Positions 1-11,705 of a stretch of DNA of 64,000 nucleotides are shown here, piece by piece (the first letter of the stretch is position 1; every line of letters begins with the position of its first letter). Source of the stretch: Asparagopsis taxiformis (lineage: Eukaryota > Rhodophyta > Florideophyceae > Bonnemaisoniales > Bonnemaisoniaceae). Position numbers and translations under genes: made by a program. The stretch spans positions 1 through 64,000 of the forward strand of contig JALQPE010001958.1 in NCBI GenBank assembly GCA_030407315.1, in the 5' to 3' direction. The notes beneath the pieces are model-generated. The model did not search any database and was not told the origin of the DNA. It saw only the letters and a list, made by a program, of their open reading frames with translations.

Positions 1-880
1 CCAGACCTGTCCCTGGCGTATTGAGCCTGAAATCGACCCCTTCGTCAAGACGCCGATTTTTGGCTTACAGTTAGGTTACAGAGCCAGTGATGGCCCCACT
101 CGGGGCGGCGGCCGGTTCCTGGGGCCGTTGTGGCCAAATTAGACACCCTGATTGAATTAAAATTTGGGCTATTCTCAAAAAACATGCACATGTGAACATG
201 TTTTTGAGAGGGGTGTGCCGTACGGCACCAATCGACCCGCCCAAATCGTTGTTTTTTGCAATATTTTTTGTGCCCGAAATTGTAGAATTTCTGGGTGGCC
301 AGCAATGCATCTGAGCTGGACATCCACCGGACGTCCATTTCAGGTTGGTCGTGTGCTGCCTACATCCACGCATTGCAGAAAACTAAGCAGGCGGGTTCAC
401 TACTAATACAAAGTGCACGGAATATGAGTAACGTGATAGGTGAGTAGTGTTTGTGTTGAGGGAGTAAGGCGGGACCATGATGAAACAGGGAAAAAGATGT
501 CACCCAGCATAACTTAGGCTCAAGCCTGGAATCGAACCTTCGTAAGACGCGATTTTGGCTTACAGTTAGTGCTTACAGAAGCCAGTGATGGCCCCGCTCG
601 GGGCGGCGGCCGGTTCCTGGGCCGTTGTGGCCAAATTAGACACCCTGATTTGAATTAAAATTTGGGCTATTCTCAAAAACATGCACATGTGAACATGTTT
701 TTGAGATGGGGGTGTGCCGTACGGCACAATCGACCGCCCAAATCGATGTTTTTTGCAATATTTTTTTGTGCCCGAATTGTAGAATTTCTGGGCTGGCCAG
801 CAATGCATCTGAGCTGGACATCCACCGGACGTCCATTTCAGGTTGATCGTGTATCGTGCACGTCCACCCATTACCGGAAG
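1..880 (+). repeat. Dispersed palindrome-rich repeat, two copies
   Basis: Two direct copies of a repeat found at least nine times in the window. Each copy carries a near-palindrome with 12-base arms (CTCAAAAACATG / CATGTTTTTGAG), the perfect 14-base palindrome GTGCCGTACGGCAC (at 215 and 714), GCTGGCCAGC and GGACGTCC. Between copies lie doubled CTTACAG motifs. Bases 4-870 match 63241-64000 in the same orientation, but this left copy has several single-base gains and losses relative to the right one. It is probably a MITE-like or satellite element; no coding capacity is credible. Confidence 0.85.
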
Positions 881-1033
881 CAAGTAGGCGATGAAGCACG
901 TACAAACCCAATTGTTCTGCTATTTCTACCATAGACCATCGAGTCTAGAGATGTGAGGGAATCGTCCTGGAAATCATGCTCCAACCCACGAGGGAATGGA
1001 CAATCTAGTTTGAAAGCATGGAACGGAAGTACA

Positions 1034-4000
1034 TTATACTAGGTTCATAGATTGAAAGTGATAAAGGAGATGATTATATTCTCGATAATTGTTTACCAAA
1101 GTAGTAGTTGTTAAGCTATCTAGCCGTCGGAAAATTCTCTTCCTCTTCGTCCTCACATATTCAGGATCTCCCGGCAGAATAGGCGTTATCGGCAACTGTG
1201 GAGTTGAATAGCTCAAGATGAATTTTTGACCCGGTGTGAGGGTTCTCTTCTTGGGAGCTTCTGTCGTCTTCATCCGCATGATTCCGAGCTGCCCTGTCTT
1301 CGGCCTACGATCTTTCTTGACCGGGATGGGAACAACTGTCTTGTGGCGAACATTGACAGGTGCCGGTTGACTTTGCCTGGCAGACCGGCGCGGAGCATTG
1401 GCGATTACTTCTTCTTCGAATCCCAACCGCCTGATGAAACCAAACGAAACATTGTCGGGAATCGGATACGACGCATTCCTGAAATACGTGTGATACCTCG
1501 TTGTCGTGTGTGACACAACTCTGTCGACATGCCCTGCCCCGGCATGTTGTACATGGCCGTGACCGATGAAGACTGAACGTGGCGGAACGATTACCTTCTT
1601 CAGCTTCATCGTCTTGGCGTACATATCTAATTCCAGCGCTTTGGAAAAGACGTACTTGTGGGACCCTGGACACACCCAGATAGGGAATGGGTCATCTCCG
1701 TTGGCAATAACAAAGTAACCCGGAAGTTGATCTTTGCGGTCGCGAGGAGGAACAGGGAAATCATTGTGTGGGACCTGCCGAGGACACCCCTTTCCCGTTA
1801 TCAAAAACCGTCCCCCAGATGCCGGCATGACAAGTTTTTCTCCGGTAAACCGCACTCCTCCAGCCCTATCAGCCGGACAAGGATTCCCAACCACACATCC
1901 AGCAGGGCTCGCCGCGTCACAAACTTGAACCGGTCGATATGCGTCTCATCGTTCTCGGCATAGTCAACCAGGCAGTGGCGCGTAGACGTGAAGCGAGCCC
2001 TCCCCTCATTCCGGTTCTTCTCATCTGTTTCATCGTCCCCAGTATTGACAATGGGACTCCACAGCTGCCGGTTCCCAGGGTCCTTGTGCACCTCCTCCCC
2101 CTCCCACGTTCCCAAAAAGTACCGAAACAATTCCTGGTTAGGAATTTCTTCCATGAGACCCAAGTCAAATGGGAACTTGTCCGACGCATCGAGGTAGCTT
2201 ACATCCGCGAAATTGTGCATCACCGTATACCCTCGCTCGTTGATTTCCGTTCGGCAATTGTGGAAGTACGCCATACCAGTGCCGGCCTCATACGAATCCT
2301 TCCAGCTTGTAGACATTCGCGCAACCTGGGCGAAGTCCAGCCTCGAGGGTAGAAACGTCGATGTAGGCTCACACATCGCCTTGGCAGCCATCTTCCACGC
2401 TGCGAAAAACATCGGATAGATGGTGTCGATCTCGAAAACAAGATGACGAGCCCGATGTTGTTCCGGAATATGCAGCCCCTCAAACACAGGGTCCATCGCC
2501 ACTTGCTTCAAATACCTCACCTCTCTGCCCTCCTCATCGATTTCCACACTCTCCAATAACAACCTGAGCTCAATCGGGGGCAGACAGCCAACCCTCACCG
2601 ATGCGATGACGTCCGCGGGACGCTGCGCCAGATGATGCCCTTCAGCTCGGTCTTTGACTTCGAAATCGTCGGGAAGAGATGGCATACGGTCGTCGAACAG
2701 GAGGTCGTGTTCAGAAGGAGAGTCACGAACGATGTAACCGTCTTCATCGACTTCCACTCCTTCCGGAACAGTGAATGTAATTGTCACTTCGCGGACCCCC
2801 TTGCTTTCGACTTGGCCCTCGTCTGCACCCTGTTTGTCTTCCTCGTCCGAAGCGGTATGGACAGATTCTTGGTTGGAGGGAGTCGCACCAGCACGTTGGT
2901 TATCTTGGGGGACAATCTCAACGGCAGAATCGGGGGAACGGGCGGAGTCTTCGTCAACCTCATCACCGGAAGCAGTGGCTTGTTGTTGATCGGTGGGTTT
3001 ATCAACAACGGCCTGCTCTTCTTCCCCGGCGGATTGTTGTACCACAACCGGCTCTTCTTCCTCGAGGCGTGTGCTCCCCGTCGAGCGAAGTCGCTGTGAA
3101 CGGCGGCGGATGCCATGCGAAGCAGGCTCATGTTCGACATTCCGCTGCTTCTTGTGAGTGAGTCTCACATTGGCAGCAGAAGGGCGGCGTTTGCGTCGAG
3201 CCTTAGTCTTCTTCTTCAATGTCGGATTGAAAAACTCTTTCAAGTTCGTTTCCAAATCCTGTAAACGCGTGGTTCTCCGTCGCATTCGAACCTCACTGCT
3301 CCGGTCGTCCCCTCTATACATTGCAATGGCATTGGTGAGATGCCATTGCAACTCCTTCGGCTGCTTAACCGACCCAATTGCCATCTCTGTGCTCAGAAAT
3401 GACTTGCGCATAATACTCTTTGGGCGCCCATACGCAGCGTACAGAGAATTTGCTATTGCAGTCACGCGACGGACGTATGTATAGAAGTCGTTCACGTCAA
3501 AGCGTCCATCCGGACGTCCACCATGAGCAGGGTTCAAGTACTCCGAAAGACCACGCAAGACGAAGACAAAGTTTTCTTCCAGCAACTCGCGCACTATCTT
3601 GTGGTCCAGGTGCGTTATCCCAATCTCGTTGCGGCGCTCGGAATTGTTCAGCTCACGCAACACTTCGTCGAGAACAGGATGCTTCAGCGTTGCTATAGCC
3701 AAACGCGTCCACCGCCGGGCCGTGTTCGTTGAATTCATCATCCCCATGAACTGCGCCTCGAACAATGTTCGGATGACATCAGACTCACGCAAGTCGCCAG
3801 CGTTTTCCACGTTATTTGCAACAGCAATCGTACGGATGAACTGCTGGATGGACGACAAGATTCGAACCAGGGAGCGCTCCGTCAGTTGCGTCCCAGTCGT
3901 ATGGTTCGACTCTGCACTCTTGTGGATGATCTCATGAGGCTGGAGATCACTGTCGTCCTTGCGGCGAAGGTAGTACACATCCAGAGGCTGAGTAACCCAG

Positions 4001-5073
4001 CGCAAGCGGTTTGCGTCCTGTGGCAGCTTGGTTCTGTGCATACGGGTGAGGCGCGTGAAGTCATCCGCAATGCTATGCATAGCATTGAGACGATGCAGTC
4101 CGTCGATCACGGTCACGTTCGCATTGGCATGGAATTTGCCATTCTGGAACAGACGCGTGTCGGCGGACAAATGCGTGTTCTGCGACCTCAGCACCGTCAC
4201 AGTGATACGCGAAGAGCTCACATACCCCACCGCCAACATATTGTTGCGCAGGTCCTCCACGTGGTCTTCTTTGACATCGCGAAGGGTCACGGCCGGTTCC
4301 ACTAGCTGCCTCACCAACACAGTCGCTCCTTCTCCGACGTAATCCGACGTCACAAACTTGGGCACCATAATTTGCGTCCCCTGCTGCTCACGAATGCTTT
4401 CCGCCACCTCCGGTTCGTCGTCCACCTCGGTTACGTCCTGCGTAGTAGCTTCGGTGACGTTGGAGCGAGCAGGGTGCTTCGTGCCTCCACTGGAGGCTCT
4501 GGCAGAGCGAGCAGGGCGCTTCGTGCCTCCCGAAACCGGGACGGAGCGTGCTGGATGCTTCGTACCCCCCGAACCAGTGATTTCGCCTGCTGGACCGGTA
4601 CTGGGCATCCGTCCCGAGCTGGCCTGGTTCGTCGCTGCGTTGAAGTTTGACGCTGCAGCAGGGGTACGAATGTCGCTAGAGCCATCCTCCGCAGCGGGGC
4701 GCATCATCCGAGTATCCCAAGGGTAAAACGCCGCGGCGTATGCTCCACCCATCGTCTCCGGCGGTCCCTCGGCGCCATCAAACATGTACGGGAACGGGAG
4801 GTCCTTGAACTTGTCCTTAGTCGCAATGTTGCGCACGACGATATAGTCGGCCTCGTCGGTTTCCGGCAGCTTGTGGTTGTGCAGCGTGCGCGGAAGGCCA
4901 ACATCGCCACCAGCAGTGCTCACCGAAGCCGTCCCAATATGCACAGCCGCACCGTCCACGTCCGCAAACAAGTCGACATCGACGCCGCGCTTGAGTCCGC
5001 GCGACTCCGCTGACGCGCTCACTTGATCGCCGCAAACCGTTGAAAACAAACTGCTGAAATGCGTATCCGCCAT
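1034..5073 (-). CDS. ParB-like / 2OG-Fe(II) dioxygenase fusion protein (gene A), one frame break
   Basis: About 1346 residues if one frame break is bridged. The start is the ATG at 5073 (ACCATGG context), beginning MADTHFSS; the longer upstream reading lacks support. A ParB/sulfiredoxin-type domain lies in the N-terminal third, with its DGLHR signature at residues 324-328. A basic linker follows with an RRSQRL motif shared in form with gene B (RRSTRL). The C-terminal part is a 2OG-Fe(II) dioxygenase fold: HxD as HND (codons at 1768-1760), a PGSH strand, the distal metal histidine in QHAGAG (1544-1546), then an arginine in TRYHTY for 2-oxoglutarate. The two halves lie in different reading frames. 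The shift falls at an A5 run near 1835-1842, equivalent to losing one A, and a -1 ribosomal slip there would also restore the frame. DNA binding plus oxidation of a base or chromatin substrate is inference; the substrate is unknown. Confidence 0.8.
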
Positions 5074-5374
5074 GGTTGTTGAGTTGGAAAGGAAAAGAGA
5101 TGGTTGACGTTGACGTATTCGAGTGATGTGGATGGTATGTTTCACGTTAAGTTGAAGAATGGTCGTGAACGCCAATCGCTGGAATAATAACACAATACAA
5201 CCGAAATTTTGTTAGGTACACACCTATCGTGACCGCTGGAATGCAAGACAGGCAATCGAGATGTGAGTGTCCGTTCAGAACGGGCCCGAGTCGGGCTCTC
5301 GAAACCTGACGAGGTGGCGTGAAGCAGGCAGTGTCCTTGATGTGTAATGTGTTAAAATTACAGCTGTCAAGCTA

Positions 5375-5855
5375 GGCGGCTTTTGGGGCGGCTGCGAGCA
5401 CCCCTTTATCCGGGGAACACCTGATTTGAGTTAAAATTTGGGCTATTCTCAAAAACATGCACATGTGAACATGTTTTTGAGATGGGGGTGTGCCGTACGG
5501 CACAATCGACCCGCCCAAATCGTTGATTTTTGCAAGATTTTTTGTGCCCGAAATTGTAGAATTTCTGGGCTGGCCAGCAGTGCATCTGAGATGGACATCC
5601 ACCGGACGTCCATTTCAGGTTGGTCGTGTGCTGCCTACATCCACGCATTGCAGCAACTAAGCAGGCGGGTTCACTACTAATATAAAGTGCACGGAATATG
5701 AGTAACGTGATGGGTGAGTAGTGTTTCTGTTGAGGGAGTAAGGCGGGACCATGATGAAACACGGAAGAAGATTTCTCCCTAGCATAAGTTAGGCTTGAAG
5801 CCTGCAATCGACCCATCTTCCGGCGCCATTTAGCCTCACAGTTAGTGCTTACAGT
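5375..5855 (+). repeat. Dispersed palindrome-rich repeat, copy upstream of gene A
   Basis: Same family as at the window ends, with GTGCCGTACGGCAC at 5490 and the variant tail containing TGTGCTGCCTACATCC. It ends in the doubled CTTACAG motif, which overlaps the 3' end of the gene at 5842-6948. With the copies at 1-880 it brackets gene A. With the inverted copy at 7265 it brackets the next gene. Confidence 0.85.
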
Positions 5856-6948
5856 ATATTTCCAGTGCCCCCCAGCGGTCGGACTCCGGCCAGGTGTACA
5901 GGTCCGGGTTGACGATAAGAAACTGCAACCGGTCGAAGAACTTCCTCACAAGGTCCCTAAATGCACTGTGCTGCGCACTGGTTCTTGTCTCTACTTTTCC
6001 ACCATATCCATCAGGATGAGATAGGGGAGCTTTGTTGTGGTAGAGATCTAGCTTCTGCTCCATCGGTGCGAATAGACCTTCATCGAGCACGTCAAACCAA
6101 TGCTCACTGCTGTCGAAAATGATGTACGGCGCCATCAACTCTTCGAAGCTGGAAAACTTTGCGGCGTAGGCCACATCGGTCCAAGCATGGTATAAAACTT
6201 GAACCACGTAACAAGCTCGATTAGTGCTTTTCCGATGGGCTGGGACGCGTGCGGCTTCGTTCCCCTCTTCGGCCGCATCTCCTATTCGGCGACGCGGCAG
6301 GTTCTTGTTGTGATTTCGGATGATAGACAACGCTTGGAAATACATCAATACCTCGAACGTTTCCGGTGGAGCAAGAACGAAGGCGCTTGGTTCCCCGCGC
6401 TGCGGCGCCTGTAGTGGCGAAGGAAGCATGTTACATCCAATAAGGAAGGTCTGCGGCACGATCCCAGAAAGGATGCAGTGCTCAACCCATTGCCCGATAC
6501 GCTCATCCTGTCTTGAAAACTCGGCAATGGGTAATGCCAGACGAACAATCTGCTTGGCTCGCTCAACGTTCATCTCTGCCATGACGATTTCGGCAACATC
6601 CGCCTCGACTCCAGCATTCTTCGAACGACCGCTGAAGGACATGCTGAGTCGACCTTGCAGCGCCACAAATTGTTCTTCCGTGCCCTGCGCAACCCAAGCG
6701 CCAAGGTCCGCGTATGTGAAACCTCCCGGCTTGTCCGTCAAGTCTGCGAAACTTGAGTGGGCGAATAAATCCAGCAAGAGGCGGAGGAAGTCTTTGCCAG
6801 CGAGAGTAGTTTCGCGGGCGGCGCGACCTACGTTTCGACGTGTACCCATGTCACTAGAATCCTCCCAAGGGCTAGCGGGTTCGCGCAGAATTGGCACGGT
6901 TGCGTCGTCAACGATCGGATTGCTGTTGCGCCTGCGCTTATTCGTCAT
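5842..6948 (-). CDS. Hypothetical protein, 368 aa
   Basis: The start is the ATG at 6948 (MTNKRRRNS), chosen because the upstream extension is low-quality and starts without ATG. The basic N-terminus RRRNSN suggests a nuclear protein. The middle is mostly helical with many hydrophobic residues, and I see no catalytic signature. The last codons (CKH and the stop) lie inside the CTTACAG end of the flanking repeat, so the repeat or the gene boundary has been captured. Inverted copies of the dispersed repeat at 5375-5855 (+) and 7265-7465 (-) flank it, making a roughly 2 kb transposon-like unit. I do not recognise the family; it may be an accessory transposition protein. Confidence 0.55.
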   Translation of the reverse strand: MTNKRRRNSNPIVDDATVPILREPASPWEDSSDMGTRRNVGRAARETTLAGKDFLRLLLDLFAHSSFADLTDKPGGFTYADLGAWVAQGTEEQFVALQGRLSMSFSGRSKNAGVEADVAEIVMAEMNVERAKQIVRLALPIAEFSRQDERIGQWVEHCILSGIVPQTFLIGCNMLPSPLQAPQRGEPSAFVLAPPETFEVLMYFQALSIIRNHNKNLPRRRIGDAAEEGNEAARVPAHRKSTNRACYVVQVLYHAWTDVAYAAKFSSFEELMAPYIIFDSSEHWFDVLDEGLFAPMEQKLDLYHNKAPLSHPDGYGGKVETRTSAQHSAFRDLVRKFFDRLQFLIVNPDLYTWPESDRWGALEIYCKH

Positions 6949-7264
6949 AATGGAATGAGTGGAAAATTCGGTACAGGATGGCGACCGCTCGGCGAGACAG
7001 TCAAATTTGACGACGTATCTCGTGACGTTTGCACTCTTTCGTGAGGAACACTGGTTGATATCGAACGGAACAGAGTATACGGGTACACAGCACTGGAAAG
7101 GTCTTGAAACCCGTAACCGGTGTAGGTAATAAGTTGTGACGGATACGTGGTAGAGAAAAAATTTTAAAAAGATTGTGATTCCCTGCCTTTGAGTGTTGTA
7201 CTGCAAGGCCGCCAGTCACATAGGTTGACACAGGTGCCTCACGCTTACCAGGTGAGCGACATCC

Positions 7265-7465
7265 GGACGGCCACTGGACGTGGGGATGTCCGACTCAGAT
7301 GCATTGCTGGCCAGCCCAGAAATTCTACAATTTCGGGCAGAAAAAATATTGCAAAAAACATCGATTTCGGCGGTCGATTGTGCCGTACGGCACACCCCCA
7401 TCTCAAAAACATGTTCACATGTGCATGTTTTTGAGAATAGCCCAAATTTTAATTCAAAGCAGGAT
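7265..7465 (-). repeat. Dispersed palindrome-rich repeat, inverted copy
   Basis: Reverse-orientation copy with GTGCCGTACGGCAC at 7380 and the AAAAACATG near-palindrome. Similarity ends at AATTCAAAGCAGGATG, close to the point where the other copies read CAGGGTGTC, so this marks an element edge. Confidence 0.8.
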
Positions 7466-7739
7466 GCAGATATTCGTCTTCTACCATTGTCAGAACACAT
7501 TCGTATAACCACATTTGGAGAACCTGAGCCCAGAGCTATCGGTTTTGGCGGGAGCTAAGCCATATCTCATATAATCAGTAACTACTTCCCGCCAGCTGAG
7601 TGGTGGAACCCCTGCTATTTCTACCAACGAGACATACGGGGTGTCAACTCGGCAATCGTATATGATTTGGGTGCTAAATTTATTCAAGAGACGAATGGGC
7701 TTCGAAAAGGAGCCCAACTACGTCTACTTGTGATCCATG

Positions 7740-8090
7740 GGTATAGGACTATTCTATTCTTCTCCAGGCTTCCACCGTAGCCGCCTCCTCCGCCTCCGTT
7801 AATGGAAAGAATATCCGAACCGCACCTCAACATGTTCTTCATGTGATCCATGGGTACTGACATCTCACATGCTCTCCAGGCTTCCACCGTAGCCGCCTCC
7901 TCCGCCTCCGTTAATGGCAACAATATCCAAACTGGACCTCTACATGTTTTTCTTGTGATCCATGGGTACTGACATCTCACATGTTCTCCAGGCTTCCTCC
8001 AAAGCCGCCACCTCCACCTCCGTTAATGGAAAGAATACCCGAACCGCAGGCTTCCTCCATAGCCGCCTCCACCTCCGTTAATGGCAAAAA
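7740..8090. repeat. 112-bp tandem repeat, about 3.5 copies
   Basis: The motif GGCTTCC(A/T)CC(G/A)(T/A)AGCCGCC starts at 7767, 7879 and 7991 (period 112), with a shortened copy at 8049. On the minus strand it reads as a glycine-rich string (GGGGGGYGG), but the unit is not a multiple of three and the ORF is a by-product of the repeat. The rest of 7465-8555 shows no credible gene. Confidence 0.75.
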
Positions 8091-8554
8091 CATCTCACCG
8101 GGCTGAAAACGGACGGACGACATTGGGTTCGTTCCGCTGCGTAGACGTTTAGAATCTTGTTAGAAAAAAGTAAACGAAAGAGAATGACATCTCATCTCTG
8201 TCGCAATATGTTCCATTTTCAAGTTCTCGGGTTCCACACCCATCAAGGCCTGGATCGAACCCTCTTCGATGGATAGGACAAATAGTGGAAGGCTTTTAAG
8301 CCTGTGACCAAGCGGCTATTGATTGGTTGGAGGAAGGAAATTACAGAGGAAATTTAGCTGAGTACGGTGCTCGCGATAGCTGTTAGGTTAAAGTCAAATA
8401 TGTGTTTCGATTATTTTTCGTACGAAAATGTCTTGCAAAAGACGATGCTTTGTCGTTCTCCTGGAGGGAGTCCGTTGCATTGCACTCAATTCGAGAGCAT
8501 CGTCATGAAGGAGAGGATTCTTTCTGCTTGTTAGAATCGGTTTAGAGCACATAG

Positions 8555-9130
8555 CTAATGCATTACTGGCCAGCCCAGAAATTGTAGAATTTCGGGCAGC
8601 AAAAATATTGTAAAAAACCTTGATTTGGGCGGCCGATTGTGCCGTACGGCACACCCCCATTTCAAAAACATGTTCACATGTGCATGTTTTTGAGAATAGC
8701 CCAAATTTTAATTCAAATCAGGGTGTCTAATTTGGCCACAACGGCCCCAGGAACCGACCGCCGCCCGAGCGGGGTCATCACTGGCTTCTGTAAGCACCAA
8801 CTGTAAGGCTAAATGGCGTCTGACGAAGGGTCAATTTCAGGCTCAATACGCCAGGGACAGGTCTTGGTCCTTGTTCCATCATGGTCCCGCCCCGCTCTCT
8901 CACGACCAACCTGAAATGGACGTCCGGTGGATGTCCAGCTCGATTGCATTGCTGGCCAGCCCAGAAATTCTAAAATTTCGGGCACAAAAAAATATTGCAA
9001 AAAAACATCGATTTGGGCGGTCGATTGTGCCGTACGGCACACCCCCATCTCAAAAACATGTTCACATGTGCATGTTTTTGAGAATAGCCCAAATTTTAAT
9101 TCAAATCAGGACGTCTTCCGGACATAGGGG
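8555..9130 (-). repeat. Two inverted copies of the dispersed palindrome-rich repeat
   Basis: GTGCCGTACGGCAC occurs at 8639 and 9027, both in minus orientation, each with the AAAAACATG near-palindrome and the GGCCAGCCC segment. Between them lie the CTGTAAGC/CTGTAAGG and GGGACAGGTCTTGG segments also seen at 63200-63300. The pair sits just upstream of the gene at 9344. Confidence 0.8.
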
Positions 9131-9343
9131 TGCTCGCGGCCTAGCTCGACAGCTGTAATTGTACCTCATTAAATACTGTTGATGACTGCCTACCGTATAC
9201 AATCTGGGCTGTTGGCGTATTATCCGGTACTTGACCTGACCTGAACGTTCATCGCAGACCGTTGTGGTTACCGACACTATACAGCAATCTTTTTTGTATC
9301 TCGTGCAACTCAATCGTTCCATCGCTTCCGGGAAAGCTTCATT

Positions 9344-11628
9344 ATGCCGCCGCGTATTGCGAAGAAAGCTCCAAAGCCTCCGGGCCTCCAGAAAACCCGG
9401 TCAGCAGCTGCTGTATCGAGTGCCCGACAATCCCGTGCGAAGAAGCGGTCTGGGCCTACCGGCAGCATTGAACCGCGGTCCGGTAGTCGCAAGACGGACC
9501 GGCGCAGAACTGGGGATCCGCAGCGAGAAAGTGAGGAAGGAGGAACGGCGCGGAGAGAGATGGGGCTTGACCGAGGCAAGCGTGCTCGCAGGGACAGTGA
9601 ACATCATGATGATGACATGATAGTGGCTCAAAACATGTTGGAATTGCGGCAGAGTGCTATGGCAAAGGTAGTTCCTCCCGGGTTGGCAGATGCGGAGGTG
9701 CTGCAGACGGAGTCCCAGCCGGGGGTTCGCGAGACACTGGAGGCTGTGACCCCCACTGCGCCAACTATGCCGAGTACATCAGCCCCAGCAGGTAATGCAG
9801 TCAGGGACCCGAGGATAGCGGCAAGGGATGTTGTTTCTGAGCAACGTTCACAGGATGCCAACTATCATCGGCGGTCAGGTGGTACTGAGGGGAGAGAGCA
9901 GCCGGAGTGCGGGCCTCGTCACAACAGACTGTCATTGGTGCCAAATATGCGCGTAACGCCCCCGCGACGTCAGGCTATTGCCGATGGAGGACATCATATT
10001 CCCGATAGCGTGGGAGATGGGGGGACGGTGAGGGCAGAGAGGTTGCATCCGCCGGAATCCATCGATTTAATGGCGAGTCGCATCAATGCGCAGAAGAAGA
10101 AGATCGCGGAGCTGGAAAAAAAAGTGTTTAGCCAGGACATAGCAAACAAGGCGCTCACCACGGAGATAGTTGCGTTGGAGGCTAAGGTGAAGACTCTGCA
10201 GGCGGAAAATGCCAGCCTTACTGCAATTGCGAGAACAGGTAGAATCAGTGATCACGGTGGCGGTAAGTCGAAATACAGAAAGCCATTCCTGTGAAATACC
10301 TTGGAGTTCTTAGGGCGGTTGAGGAAAACCTGACAAAGTGGTGCAAGAACGAGACTATGGAGCTGGACCCTATAGCGGAACAAACGCAGAGACGTTGGAC
10401 TGGACGTACCATCGAGGTAGAGCCGGTAGAAGGGGCACTTTGGAGCGAAAACGGTGTAGGATATATTGCTACCCCTCCGGGCTATATCATCAAGAATCTG
10501 CAGTGGTATACACCTTCGTACAGGGACGAGAGTGATCTGCTGAATGACTTGGTGCGACACGTACTGCGTCAAAGTCCGTGGTGTGATGTGTTTTCCGATG
10601 AGGAGCAGCGTGTGTGCTGTCAAGAGGCTGTGGCGGGGAGCAAGGAATTGAAAGTGAAGGTGACGCAGAAACTGTCCGACGTGATGAGTGCACGGAAGCG
10701 TAATGCGAGGGACAGATTGTTCGGTTCGCTGGGGTACACGAAATTAATGTCTAGATGCACGATGCTGACGACGCGAGCTGAGATGGACGAGCGAGAGGAT
10801 CAAAAGCGCGAAGCGTCTGAGAAGCTTTTGAAACGGGAAAGCAACGGTGATTTGGATATGGGGAGGTGGCGAACGGCACCGTTCTCAGAGCTGCGATACA
10901 GCAAAGGCATGGTTCCTGACAGCTTCGAAATGGAAGTGAATGGTGATGCATGGTTTAACAACCGAGTAGCTGTGAATGTGCTGGACATCTTCAGGGGGTA
11001 TTCGATACGACCAGAACAAGTAATGGACATAGAGACGAGCATACTAACGCTGGCGCGCCTGGATGCTTGGCTAGTGACTACTGTGGAGTGTTTGGATGAA
11101 CCGAAGGGGAAAGGAGGTGCACGGCAGAAGGAGTTTACAAGGCGGTACAGTCAATATGTGGGGGTAGCTTTTCAGCAATTAGTTGGTATGGTGGTGTACT
11201 GCATGTCTTGTCTCCAAGGCTCGCAAGCAAGGGAAGAAACGGACGTTGTCGAGAGCGAACAGCGGACTAGTGCACAGTCACGGCATGTGTTTGCAAGCCG
11301 TACTGTGACGAGAGAGGCTGTTGAAGTGTGGCAAAGCGGAGAGGGGTCTGGAATTGTTCATGTCGTTGATGATGTAAACCGCTGCTCATCACTTGTTCTA
11401 GTGTCCGAGGATTGGATTCAATCGCATATTACGTCAAACCTCGGTGCTGTAATGGATTGTGTGATTGCGCAAGGACTAATTGGCGCAGAACTTTTCGTCG
11501 TTGACCCATATGCTGGACACCTGAGTGCAAACCTGAATGTCGAAATCAATGCCCCACAGTATGGGGGCATGGAGCGGCGCCATGCAGCCACTGCTGATAA
11601 CGGTTTTGGCGTAATGGAGGATGGTTGA
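9344..11628 (+). CDS. Basic, coiled-coil transposon-associated protein, one frame break
   Basis: About 761 residues if one frame break between 10263 and 10292 is bridged; the length is again short by one nucleotide of an open frame. It starts at ATG 9344 (MPPRIAKKAPKPPG). The first 230 residues are basic and low complexity, rich in R, K, S and P. Near 10060-10230 there is a clear heptad coiled coil (AQKKKIAELEKKV ... EIVALEAKVKTLQAEN). The second half, entered in the next frame at VEIQKAIPVKYL, is a mixed alpha/beta region I do not recognise. The gene converges on the transposase at 11706-14899 with 77 bases between stops, like the two-gene layout of CACTA-type elements (TnpA plus TnpD). That comparison is by layout only. 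GTAAGT at 10265 resembles a splice donor, but no acceptor gives the right frame. Confidence 0.6.
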
Positions 11629-11705
11629 AATTAGTGCAGTAAATGTGACGTTGACTAGAAGGCTTATCATGTAGTACATTATCAATAGAGTGCTGCGATT
11701 TAGAT

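Noticed and set aside
7684..7980. Glycine-rich protein on the minus strand
   Set aside because: The reading follows the 112-bp tandem repeat and lacks a stable frame across units.
10263..10292. A short intron joining the two frames of the 9344 gene
   Set aside because: GTAAGT is present, but the only nearby AG gives a 16-base intron and the wrong frame.
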